Shown here: piece after piece, positions 54,197-64,000 of the stretch
Numbering within the stretch: position 1 is the first letter of the stretch
How the letters are laid out: each line of letters starts with the position of its first letter
Assembly (NCBI RefSeq): GCF_024323335.1
Contig: NC_066584.1
Coordinates: 235,581,494 to 235,645,493 of the forward strand
Direction: 5' to 3'
Source of the DNA: Lathyrus oleraceus
Lineage: Eukaryota > Streptophyta > Magnoliopsida > Fabales > Fabaceae
Length of the DNA: 64,000 nt
The notes under the pieces: generated by a model
What the model was told of the DNA's origin: nothing
Seen by the model: only the letters and a program-made list of their open reading frames with translations
Databases searched by the model: none
Made by a program: the position numbers and the translations under genes

Positions 54197-56625
54197 AAAG
54201 AGACCTGCTAGGTCGACGTACCTAGGCAAAAGTAAGGGCATCCCGGCGAACCAAAAGGTTCGGGCAAAAATTAGGGATAAACATAAAAAAATGTGCACCC
54301 GGCAAGTCGAAAACCTGAAAAGGCGGCTTGGGCAAAAAGGGGTATCCTGGTGGACTGAAAACCTGAAAAGGCGGTCCAGGCAAAAATTAAGGATCAAAGC
54401 GTATGACTATGTCTCGTTCTCAGACAGCTTCATCCAAGTTCAAAGGACTGAACAAGCTAATCACTTCTATCCGACAGCAGGAGATGAGAGGCTTGAAGAC
54501 ATAATGGCAGTAGTGAAATTAAAGTCAATAGGACGTTTTCGGCATAACTTTCTATTTGTTTTCTTGACAATTTCCTCTTACTAGGATTTTTGTCTCCTTG
54601 TACACAAATTGCCTGTTTATAGGCCCTCTTTCGAAATCAATATAATTTTAGTTTCAAAAAAAAAATGCTTTTGTTTTACTTTCTCTGTTTTGTTTGCATA
54701 AACGTCCATTGATTTAATTCGAATTAATATATGCATTTGGATATGATCGATGTTTACCAAAAATGCGTGCCTAAAATAGAAATAGCGATTACTACGAGGC
54801 TTCAGGATCGAGGAGAAGGTCTAATCATGCTTTCCAATGAATCCGTTGCTAATCCTATTCCCCAGCAAAGCCAGTCATTCCCAGAAGAGAGTGGCATTAC
54901 TAGACAAATGGGTCATCTCTTCCACCCCCCGGCCAGGCTTCTGTCGAACATTTCTACCATCAGACAGAAATCAAGCATCCCCGGCTAAGAAAGGGTCATC
55001 GATACCAGTATCTCCCAACCCGAAGATTGAGATTTGTTTTCCCCAGTAGAGTCCTCTGGAAGAACTTTTCAGATGCATAATTCATTCATTACATCATTTC
55101 ACAGCATACGCATGCATGCATCGTTCGTAGTTATGTTCGCAGGCATAAAACATCTCATGCATCATGACATAGCATGAAGCTAACTTTATTTTTCAGGTCA
55201 ATTACCCTCCTGACACAGTCAAAACAAGGTCCATTCAGACGGGCATCTTTATCTATTACATTCAAGATTTAACTATATCCCTCAGATACTGCCTAGCGTA
55301 CGGTATATTCCGAGGGGCAGTCTAGCGTACGACTACTCTCTTCTTCAGATACATCTTTCAGATATACTCCGTGTCAGCATTCATTCTGACATCTTCCTAA
55401 CGGTGGCATCTATAAGTACATCCCAGACATTCATTGCAAATACAACATATACAAATACTAGCAGATATAGCCTAGCGTACGGTTCATTCTGATTCAGCTC
55501 AACATATGGCTCCTTCAACTCAGATACGATCTAGCGTACGATTCAGTCTGACCTTCAACAACTCAGATACGATCTAGCGTACGATCCATTCTGATCTTCA
55601 ACCACTCAAATACAGTCTAATGTACGACCAAGTTAGACCTTCAAGTCCTCAGATTATGCTCAAATACAGTCTAATGTACGACCAAGTTAGACCTTCATCT
55701 CCTCAAATGCTACCTAGTGTACAGTACATTTCTGAAGTGTAGTCTAGCATACGACTACCCCTTTTATAAGCAGACTCAGCCTAATGGACGGCTCATTCTG
55801 CTCAGATACGGTTTAATGTACGACCAAGTTAGACCTTCATCTGCTCAGATGCTACCTAGCGTACGGTACATTCCGAAGTGTAGTCTGGCGTATGACTACC
55901 CCCCTTCATTATCAGGTACAGCCTAACGGACGACTCAGTCTACAGCTCAGATACGATCTAGCATACGATCCATTCTGATCCTTCACCCCCAGTAACAATA
56001 CAGTCTAACGGACGGCTCGTTCCGCAACTCAGATACGATCTAGCGTACGATCCATTCTGATCCTTTATCCCCAGCAGTGTATGACTCATTCGGATTCTTA
56101 TCTCATTTTGATTCGGCACAACATATTACTCCTCCAACAATACGGTCTAGCGTACGACCCATTCGGGTGTTCATTCCTCAGATACTACCTAGCGTACGGT
56201 ACATCCCGAGGTGTAGTCTAGCGTACGACTACTTTTCGTCAGATACAGCCTAACAGACGGCCCATTCTGCAACTCAGATACGATCTAGCGTACGATCCAT
56301 TCTGATCCTTTATCCCCAGCGGCGTATGACCCATTCTAAATCCCCAGGGAAGTCGACGGCCTAATGAATGACCACTATACGGTCTAGCGTATGACCCAGT
56401 GACACCCGTGACCTCAGATATCTTCTAACGTACGACGCACTCTGAAGCTCTCATCATCAAACTTCCTAGATGGCATCTTTAAGCCCATCTCCATCAAGAT
56501 TAACTAATTGACAAGCGCAAATTTTTGGGGCGTTCTAAGTGTTCAATAATCTTCCACCTCCAGACCACGAATGGCGTACATACCATTCTGACTCTCTCGG
56601 TTCAAGAATATTGAACAGGGGCAGC
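54197..56625 (+). other. Ogre 3' UTR
   Basis: Begins with two copies of a block containing AAAACCTGAAAAGGCGG (54,309 and 54,358), shared with the other element. A ~900 bp stretch without recognised signals follows, except poly-A at 54,655, then the repeat array of 55,290-56,420, and ends at the polypurine tract (56,613-56,625). No gene. Confidence 0.8.
55290..56420 (+). repeat. Irregular array with CTAGCGTACG / CTAACGGACG cores
   Basis: More than 20 copies of a core such as 'CAGATACGATCTAGCGTACG' with variants CTAATGTACG and CTAACGGACG, at about 35-60 bp spacing. CTAGCGTACG is nearly self-complementary around GTAC. Similar arrays in pea Ogre elements are known to be a source of satellite DNA. 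Confidence 0.88.
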
Positions 56626-57250
56626 TGTCATACCCCAAAATTTGCCCATTAATATTTCAAGACATTTTTCAGGGCACTCCGACTCATTTTTATGACACTG
56701 ATCTTAAAGGAACGAAGGCCCAGCTCACGAATGACCCAAACTGGCCTGTTCGCTACACGCTCGCCTAGTGATAACATGAAATTATATCATATTTTAGGAC
56801 TTAATTCAATTAAATTTTATCATTATTTATTTCAGTTCACTTTATGTTGTTAGATATTATGCGGTATTTTCTTCCTATTTGTCTCAGGTGGCTTATTTGG
56901 AAGCACAAGTAAAAATGGAGGAAAAGAGGTGCAAAAAGGAGAGAAAGCGAACCAAATAGCAAAGCCCAGCCCAAAGCGCAAGACACAAATGATGTGCTTG
57001 TGACGGACGTCACAGAGGGCGTGACGAGCGTCACGCAAAACAGCCTTGTGACGGACGTCACACATGGTGTGACGAGCGTCACACCACTCCCCTACTTTTT
57101 GGGCGCAAGTAACGCCTCAGAGACTTGAAGAGACGTTGAGGAGTGTTGGGTCCTATATCCATGCCATGAAATTAGCCACGTTGAAGACCTCTTGGCAGCA
57201 AGTAGTTACTTAATGGTACCAATATAAATAGCCACAAGAAAACCTAAAGT

Positions 57251-57287
<37 letters not shown>

Positions 57288-59200
57288 CTTTTCCACATTT
57301 TTTCCCTTTTGCCGTTTTCGCTTTTGCATAGTTTCTTTTCCAGCAGCTTAGGCATTGTTTATTACGAGTTCTACACTACTTCCCTTGCAATTTCCCATTT
57401 CCTTTTTAGCATTTGGTTAATTCTTTTCGCACAATAGTTTCTACAACGGAAACTATTGTGTACCTTTTTACCGAATCTAACCTTACGTTAGGATCTAGTT
57501 TATTTCCTTCGTTTTAATTTGTTGTTTAATTGAAAAATCCAAAAACAAATCCTACCGGCTTGTGGTGGAGTGTTCAGGACTACTGTTTAACTTACTCCGG
57601 GTAACCCTAAAGGAAACCCTGAAGGAAAAGCCGGCGGCTCCGCCCAACTCAATCCGGCATCAACCCTAAGAGTGCCAATTCAAGGTTGCAATTCAATTGC
57701 AAACAGGTTTGCGTTACTATCGCCGCTTTATGTTCCGTGTGATACCATAATTGAATTCATAAATATATTTGAGGTTCTGCATGTAGACTTAAGTATGCCT
57801 GAACATCATGAATGCTATCCATGCTGTGCCTGTAATTCAATGTCATAAAATTCAAGGTTCCGGAGACGGTACGATTGCCAAATTCAAAATTCGTGGCCGC
57901 TCGCTAGCACATCGCTAAGCGAGCCTGTAGCGAATATTCGCTAAGCCTTCGCTAGGCGAAGCAGAGGCGAACGTACCAGTAGCTGTTCTTATGTTTCGTT
58001 TTATGTTTGCCTTATTGTAATCATGCATTATTTGGCCTTATGACTATTGGGTTCATTCTGTAGTGCAATTCTCAATTGCACTTTAACTTGGTATTCTCAC
58101 CCGTGTGTTTAAATTGTGTTAAAGCTTGCATATTCTCGAAGAAGCGGCCGGCTAGGTATTCCGCTTTACTTGTGGGATACCCCTTATGGAGATGGATTTG
58201 GAATTACATGATCACTTTTAATGTTGCCTAATTAATTTTAAGGATGAGATTCATCCTAATTGCCTAATCAATTTTAATGTGGATATGTATCTTAATTATT
58301 TAAATGACTATAAGATGGAAACCCATCTTAAATACTTAATTAATTGTAAAACATGGCCTTTGAATATGTGATCTTGGACCTCTCTTTATTGCCTTACGAT
58401 ATTACAGTATTACGGTCATGTCCCGCGAATGTAGGGATACACTTAGCAACGGCCCTTCGGTTAACTCATCATAAATCATCATAGTCCCTCGGATGTTGCC
58501 TTCGAAAATACGATTTTGTCCCTCGATGACCCTTCGGTGTAGCCTACGGTTAAATGATGATCGTCCCTTCGAATGCTAAGGTATCCTTACAACTGTTGCC
58601 TTCAATGACCTATCGATGACCCTACGATGATCCTTAAATATCCAAAGGGTAAAATTACTTACTTCTCAATAGTAAGGACAGTTTTACCCTCATAAGGATA
58701 GGAAACGTTCATAACGACCTTAGGAAGGTATAACTCTCAATTGCTGGATCATAACCTAAAACATTTCCCACCCCTCACACCTCACAAATCCTAGAAAATC
58801 ACCACTTGGTATACATTCATACTAGAATCATTACCAAGTTACATTTTTCTAAACTGTTTTTTCTAAATCAAACGAGATAAGTACTTTGTATACATTCATA
58901 CGAGAATCATTACAAAGTTAAACTCTCTTTTCGAAACATTTTTAAACAATTCACCAACACTTTTCAGACAAAAATATAAGTGATCCAGCAATTAAGAGCC
59001 CATGGATAACCATGGATACAAAGGGTGCTAATACCTTCCCTTTGTATAATGTACCTCCCGAACCTAAGAATCTAAATTAAGGTATTTCCTGTTCTTTTCC
59101 ACCTTTCCTTATTGGATAAAAGAAAAGTCGGTGGCGAATCTTGCTATCCGCGACATTGCGATAAAAAGCAAAATACCCCAAGTCAGTTCACCGTATGACA
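56626..59200 (+). repeat. Ogre 3' LTR
   Basis: 2,575 bp, nearly identical to the 5' LTR. The main difference is the G run (37 versus 8). Ends GTATGACA before GCATG. Confidence 0.95.
57251..57287 (+). repeat. G37 homopolymer in the Ogre 3' LTR
   Basis: Thirty-seven consecutive G, starting about 20 bp after TATAAATA; the 5' LTR has eight G in the same place. Could be a slippage expansion after insertion or an assembly or sequencing artefact. Confidence 0.9.
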
Positions 59201-59205
59201 GCATG

Positions 59206-61672
59206 GTACACCAGCTTCAAACATGAGGGATCTTACTAGAAGAGGAAATTAGGGTCTTTCTTGTTATGACCCCAACCCATGTTCAACAAAGATCTGTAGA
59301 CCCCTATTAGGCATAACATTCATTGTGTGGCCTCCTAACCTTAACTTCATCTAGCTTTTCATCTTCCATGGTATTTGGTTTCATCTGCTTGGTCGAAAGT
59401 TCGCTCAATATTCACTTATTCATAACTCTTGGTTCTAGTATAAGCTTTTGGTCCCATAACCTTCATTTACTGTCATTCGCCCATGGCATTGCATCTAATC
59501 GTCTCCTAATACCTGGTTTGTGGCCTTCCTATGCCCATTTCATCTGGTTATCCTCAGGATTAGCTCAAGGTCTTACTTTATCTAGAGCCAATTTCATTTG
59601 ATTGATTCAAACCCGTTTTACGCTATTCATAATGCCTAAATGTTTTGCCCATGGACCCTTAGATAGGTAATAGTCATTTTCCGTTTTTGTCCTTGCTAAA
59701 GTCTAAGGATTCATTTATGGCTTGTGTCGTCCATACACATCCATTGGTTTGGTCATGGTTCTCTCATGGTTTGTTCATGGAACTTTGGTCTGATTCAATG
59801 TGGTCATGTTAAGATTTCCATTCCATACGATTTCATTCAAATCCATTCATTCGCAAACGAATACCAAATACCAAATTTCATTGATCATTCAAAGTTCGTA
59901 CGTACAAAAATTACAAGTTTGACTATTTTTATGAACGATTGACTTTTCGGTCAACCCGGTTGAGCAAAGTCAGCTAACCTACATTGGTCACCCTAAGACT
60001 CAACCTAATCCATCTTGTCTTGATTCATCATCCAATTCCATGCCTACTTCTTTCCATCTCGATTTCTTCAAAGGCAAGTTACACTTGTGTATGACATACC
60101 TACAAAACCAATTAACCAAGTCAATGCATTATTACATACAGCAAACATGATCATGATTTGTCCAAACAATATGCACATATGACTAAAGAACATGTACTTC
60201 ATAAAGAATGTTGCCACTCCAAATGCATCATCATGAACAGATCTACATTAATCATCTTGCAACCACAATCCATGAGCTTAAAACTAACAACAAGGCAGCG
60301 CTTGTTGAACTAGAACCAACTGCAAAAACATGACAAACTTGCAGACCAAGTTAAACTTTACTTGAAGCTTTAGTCAAGAACATGTCCAATGGTCCGTACC
60401 TGCTGAAACATGAGCAAAACAACCAACAAAATTTGAGTTACTTATCATAAAAACCATGATATAAAACTAGTACCATAAACTTCTTGCATATACACTAAGC
60501 CAGCATGAAGTGAAGACGCACTAGAACCGGATACACCATTGCATTACAAACATAACTTAAATCAATTACATATTCATTTCGATTGCATAATATTCCAAAC
60601 CAAATGATATTTACAAAGCATTATCGTTATGTGCTCCCACAATCAAACTTAAAACATAACCAAAGTCTGCACTTCACAAAAGCAAGGCAACATCATAAGC
60701 CTGAAATCTAAATCACGACATGAAGCAATTCACAAGCTCCCAACACAAGCCCTATGTTGTCGCATGTCCGCATCATAACTCACAGGCAGGATACTCACAT
60801 TATGAAGCCCATTGAATCCATGCTGCGGAAAGCAAGGCATTTTGCATCTGCAAGACTATAAGGTCATAAGTTTGTAACCTACCAAGCTGATCCACAAAAT
60901 ACGATACCAAAACCAAACACGGCATCATGTTACAAGTGTAATTTAAGTCAACTACAATTTCATTTAAATGCCATAGTGTTCTAAGCCAATCGACTTTTAC
61001 AAAGGGGTGTCATAAATACATTTGAGACCTAGCCTAAAATGCAAGCTAGTTAAAAGTCTGAAGGAAAAGCTTCAGGACTTGCAAATATACCCACTCAAGC
61101 ATTTTCCTAGCCTGCTTCCTGCTTTCGTTCCTGCATGTCATGCCAAAGAACCTACAACAATCAACAAGGTTACATCAATGCTTGAGTTCATTGCTACATT
61201 CGGCAAAGCTTCAGCAGTAGTAAGATTTGTAACCATGACATATCGGTTCAAATTAGTGATCCTGTCATCAAGAAATAACCAAGCACTAAAATAGGTCAAG
61301 TAAGCAACGTATTCACAAAGTCACGAACCAATGGGTGCCCTGTGACTTGAAAATAGCACAAATGCATGAATTAAAAGAGGGAATCATGCATAGGTTATGG
61401 TTTGAACTCAAAGCGCATAACAGAGTAATTTACAAAGGAGTCACAGGGGCGGATAAAGAATTCCAAATTGCAAGGTCAGCATGAAAATAGAACTTACAAA
61501 GCATCAATAGTACAACCCCAAGTCTAATTTTCTACATTCTAAATGCTCACCTTGGCGGAAACCAGAGGGACACGAGGCCAAGTTTTGAGTCAAGCAAAAT
61601 AGAAATCATGTACCAAGTTAAAATCTGATTTTCGAAAACAATAAAAGAGGGTTTTATTACAGCATACATGTG
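59206..61672 (+). repeat. Continuation of element 3 and unassigned repeat sequence
   Basis: Resumes the LTR-like sequence interrupted at 42,650 (GGTACACCAGCTTC...). No coding region. It has repeated CATTTCATC/CATTCATTC words at 59,480-59,860 and AAACCAAC/ATGAC words at 60,100-60,700. I cannot say where the LTR of element 3 ends. The part near 61,672 may belong to another element. Confidence 0.45.
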
Positions 61673-61878
61673 TGTCGCACCTCGAAAAATGAGAACACGA
61701 CCTAGCGAAGCGCAATCGCACGCCCGCATGATAGACGAAACAGAGTCGCCACAGAACTTTATTATTCCTAAAAAGGAAAGGGGAAATATCGATAAAACCC
61801 AAGAAAGAACGACAATAATTATGGTCGTCGCAACTAAATCAGGGTTCAGCAGTCGATTACGCAATGAGAAGGTATTAG
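61673..61878 (-). repeat. Truncated minus-strand Ogre-type LTR end
   Basis: Starts TGTCGCACCTC on the plus strand, like TGTCGCAACC at 455 and 11,283. It continues with AGAGTCGCCAC (61,741), TCAGGGTTC-GCAGTCGATTACG and GAAGGTATTAG, paralleling the plus-strand order of the minus-strand Ogre-type LTR (about 505-650). The rest is cut off by the element starting at 61,879. Confidence 0.65.
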
Positions 61879-62611
61879 TGTAACAACCCAATTTTAGTAA
61901 TTATTCCTTATATTATTATTACTATATTTTATTTTATTTATTTGGAGTGTTAATTAATTAATTGGTTGTTAGGTAGTATAATAATCGATTATATTAATTA
62001 ATTTGGTGTGTTAATTAATTATTTAGTTGATATGAGATATAATGAATAATTGAATTAATTAACTTGGTGTGCATATTGTGTTGGTTTAATTTATTTGAAT
62101 TAAATAGAGATATTATAATACTAGGTATTATTTGGCCTAATAATTAAATTAGTGGTATCATTCTTTAAGCCCAAATAGAATACTAGTATATAAGAGGTGA
62201 GGAGAGTGAGGAGTAGGATTATGTTTGATCATTTGACGGCAATAGAGAAAGAGAAGAGGAAAAGTAAGGAGAATAGGGGAAGAACAAGAGAGAAACTAGG
62301 GTTTCCAGAAAATTGAAGAGGTAAGGGGGAGAATCCTTATTATTATGGGTTAGTATGATTGGGTCAATGGGTAGAAGTATGTTTAGGTTAAAATCCCTAA
62401 TTTTGTATGGTTGTTTGAAATTGTTAGATTTTGATGAGTATTCTTGATTTGTGGTGATTTGATTGTGTTAAAACTGCAAATTAACGTTATATACTTAGAG
62501 TATTGTATGAGTTATAATTTTCTAAACGTTTGGCTTTTAACGGAATCAAAATCGGAGGTCCGGAAGTCCTCCAACGATGAAAAACGCAGAAAATTTTGCA
62601 TTTTGTTTTAT

Positions 62612-62790
62612 GTTAACCGGTTACCCACCGAGCGTTAACCGGTTACTTGCTTGAAAATCTGCTGATTCTATTTTACGTTAACTGGTTACCCACCGAGCGT
62701 TAACCGGTTACTTGCTTGAAAATCTGCGCAGGAAAATTGATTATGTTTTATGTTAATCGGTTACCCACCGAGCGTTAATCGGTTACTTGC
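62612..62790 (+). repeat. Three tandem units, each with two TAACCGGTTA palindromes
   Basis: Palindromes at 62,614, 62,636, 62,679 (TAACTGGTTA), 62,701, 62,754 and 62,776 (TAATCGGTTA). Within each unit the two sites are exactly 22 bp apart, separated by CCCACCGAGCGT. Unit period is about 65-75 bp. Confidence 0.88.
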
Positions 62791-63129
62791 TGTAAAAAAT
62801 GAAAATTTGAGATTTTAAATGTTGTAATCATCTTGAAGTGAAATCTAAGTGTGCGTATTTGATAATTAGTTTATATATGTGAATAGTATATTGTTATGAA
62901 TGTGTCTAATCTCCATAAGCAGAAAGTGTCTGTCTTTCCTTCTGCAGTTCCCCACTGAGATATATCCTCGTGGATGACGGTTTTTTCCGTTTCCTCCCAA
63001 CACAAATATTGGGATGGGTTTTCCCTATTGAGTTTCTTTCCTCATTAGGACGAGTCTTGATTCAGTTTGCCTTTTTGGATTGATCCTGAATTGGCCGTTT
63101 TTCAACTGTCTCTTGCACTTCCCTGTGGA

Positions 63130-63900
63130 ATAAATGAATATTCGCCCAGTAACCGGCAATTGTTCATCTTATCCCCAACGGATGTTGCGGGCCTCTACCC
63201 AGTAACCGGTAGTTATAAGTCCTATCCTTTTGGTTTTCTACCCTTATACCAGTAGTTGTAAATCCTGTGTACCTTTTTCCCTCTCTGTGGAATCTGTGGT
63301 TGTTTACCCAGAGTTTGGTATGTGTGAACCTTGTGTTCCTCCGCAAGAGTTTTATTGGTTTTCTACCTTGTATCCGGTAGTTGTAAAATCCTATTTTCCT
63401 GCTCTCCAGCAGTTTGTGGTCTTCTACCCAGTAGTCGGTAGATGTAAACCCTAATTCTTTTCATCCTCATCAGAGATGGTTTTCTACCCCGTATTCGGTA
63501 GTTATAAATCCTACTTTTATCCCCTAGCAGAGGTAACCGTTGTGGTTCGTTCTGGTTGATGGTGGATTTTGGCGGTCTTCTACCCCGTAGTCGGTAGTTG
63601 TAAATCCCATTTTGTTGTTGTCTCCCTATCGGAGTTTGTGCCTTATGGAATAGTTGGATTTGCTCAGTATTCAGCAATAATTCACTTTATCCTTAGCTGA
63701 GTCTTTGGTTTTTTACCCAGTAGTCGGTAATGATAAACCTCTTGTTTCCTCAGCCAGAATCTTTGGTCTTCTACCCAGTATTCGGTAGTTGTAAATCCTT
63801 TGTTCTCCCCTTTGCAGAGTTAACCTTTTTGTTCATCCTAACCGGTGATGGTTACTCTTGTTGGTTATCTTCATCCAGTATTCGATGGTTGATATTCCCT
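63130..63900 (+). repeat. About twelve dispersed copies of an ACCCAGTA-TCGGTAGTT motif
   Basis: The motif 'TTCTACCCAGTAGTCGGTAG' and variants recur every 40-100 bp, usually followed by TTGTAAATCC. CTACC and GGTAG can pair around an 8-nt loop. The minus-strand frame with IYNYRLRGRRP repeats is a by-product. Confidence 0.85.
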
Positions 63901-64000
63901 TGTTTGGGTATTTGCTCTTGAGTAAGCACTTGTTTTCCCAGTAAGTTTCTTGTGGATAATTGTCGTATGCTAGCAATTCTATCCTCAGTGGGTCCTTTCA

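Larger units (their letters stand above)
42651..59200 (+). mobile_element. Complete Ogre element (Ty3/gypsy, Tat lineage)
   Basis: 16,550 bp flanked by GCATG (42,646-42,650 and 59,201-59,205). The LTRs are 42,651-45,194 and 56,626-59,200 (TGTCATACCCC...GTATGACA), differing by roughly 16 substitutions by eye plus a G-run and two small indels. A primer-binding site TGGCGACTCTGCTGGGGA (arginine tRNA type reported for Ogre) is at 45,199, and a polypurine tract AACAGGGGCAGC precedes the 3' LTR. The order is ORF1, gag, protease, intron, RT/RNase H/integrase. The copy is young but carries frameshifts in ORF1, at gag/protease, in protease and at the end of pol. Confidence 0.95.
61879..64000 (+). mobile_element. 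5' part of another LTR retrotransposon, leaving the window
   Basis: Starts TGTAACAACCCAATTTTAG, a typical Ty3/gypsy-style LTR start. TATATAAG lies at about 62,187, followed by a purine-rich leader with a possible splice donor GAAGAG|GTAAGG (about 62,318). Two repeat blocks follow (62,612-62,790 and 63,130-63,900). No coding region is visible before the window ends, so the family and LTR length are unknown. Confidence 0.6.

Noticed and set aside
55200..56480. CRISPR-like repeat and spacer arrangement of CTAGCGTACG units
   Set aside because: The repeats are short, variable and irregularly spaced, lie in the 3' UTR of a plant retrotransposon, and have no associated genes.
63230..63677. Frames in the last kilobase with repeated YNYRLRGRRP-like units
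   Set aside because: They are produced by the recurring CTACC-GGTAG motif; frames change between units and there is no conserved protein.

Overview
This window looks like repeat-dense nuclear DNA from a legume with a large genome, most likely a pea/vetch-type (Fabeae) plant. The reasons are two Ogre-type Ty3/gypsy elements (LTRs of about 1.8 and 2.55 kb, an extra ORF1, an intron between protease and RT, tandem repeats in the 3' UTR), an Angela-like Ty1/copia element, Mutator-like elements (MULEs) carrying plant mobile domain (PMD) genes, and one intron-containing host gene. I see no bacterial, CRISPR or operon-like features. The species is inferred from element families only.

Layout. 1-13,107: a broken minus-strand Ogre-type element (LTR 455-2256, internal region to about 10,400) joined to a second copy of its flank and a second LTR (11,283-13,102). 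The 5-bp target duplication ACCAT occurs three times, which suggests a full or partial element next to a solo LTR, produced by duplication or unequal recombination. 13,108-19,067: old debris, namely a plastid atpB/atpE insertion (14,339-14,861), a decayed PMD gene (about 15,360-17,330), and a small MULE ORF split by a hAT-like element (17,915-18,788). 19,483-34,470: MULE-1, sitting in a tandem duplication. It has hairpin-rich terminal inverted repeats, a minus-strand PMD gene, a plus-strand transposase and a small antisense ORF. A complete Ty1/copia element (22,451-31,130, duplication TGGTC) lies between its two divergent genes.

35,308-38,979 (minus): the only convincing host gene, a four-exon, 746-residue Enhancer of polycomb-related protein with a telo-box in its 5' region. 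39,695-42,583: part of a second, related MULE, split by a solo copia LTR (40,716-42,439, duplication GCAAG) that itself carries a 349-bp hAT MITE. 42,651-59,200: a complete 16.55-kb Ogre (duplication GCATG) with ORF1, gag, protease, intron and an RT/RNase H/integrase polyprotein; it split an older LTR (42,584-42,650 and 59,206 onward). 61,673-61,878: a minus-strand LTR end. 61,879-64,000: the start of another LTR element, rich in palindromes and short tandem repeats, running out of the window.

How the parts relate. The host gene's relatives act in the plant PEAT chromatin complex. Almost everything else is transposon sequence in nested layers. Three or four separate transposon contexts carry a PMD or PMD-like gene. 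Two unrelated LTR-element superfamilies carry arrays of a similar GTGACG-NN-CGTCAC palindrome. All element genes show stops, frameshifts or deletions except long parts of the second Ogre. Counts of differences were made by eye.
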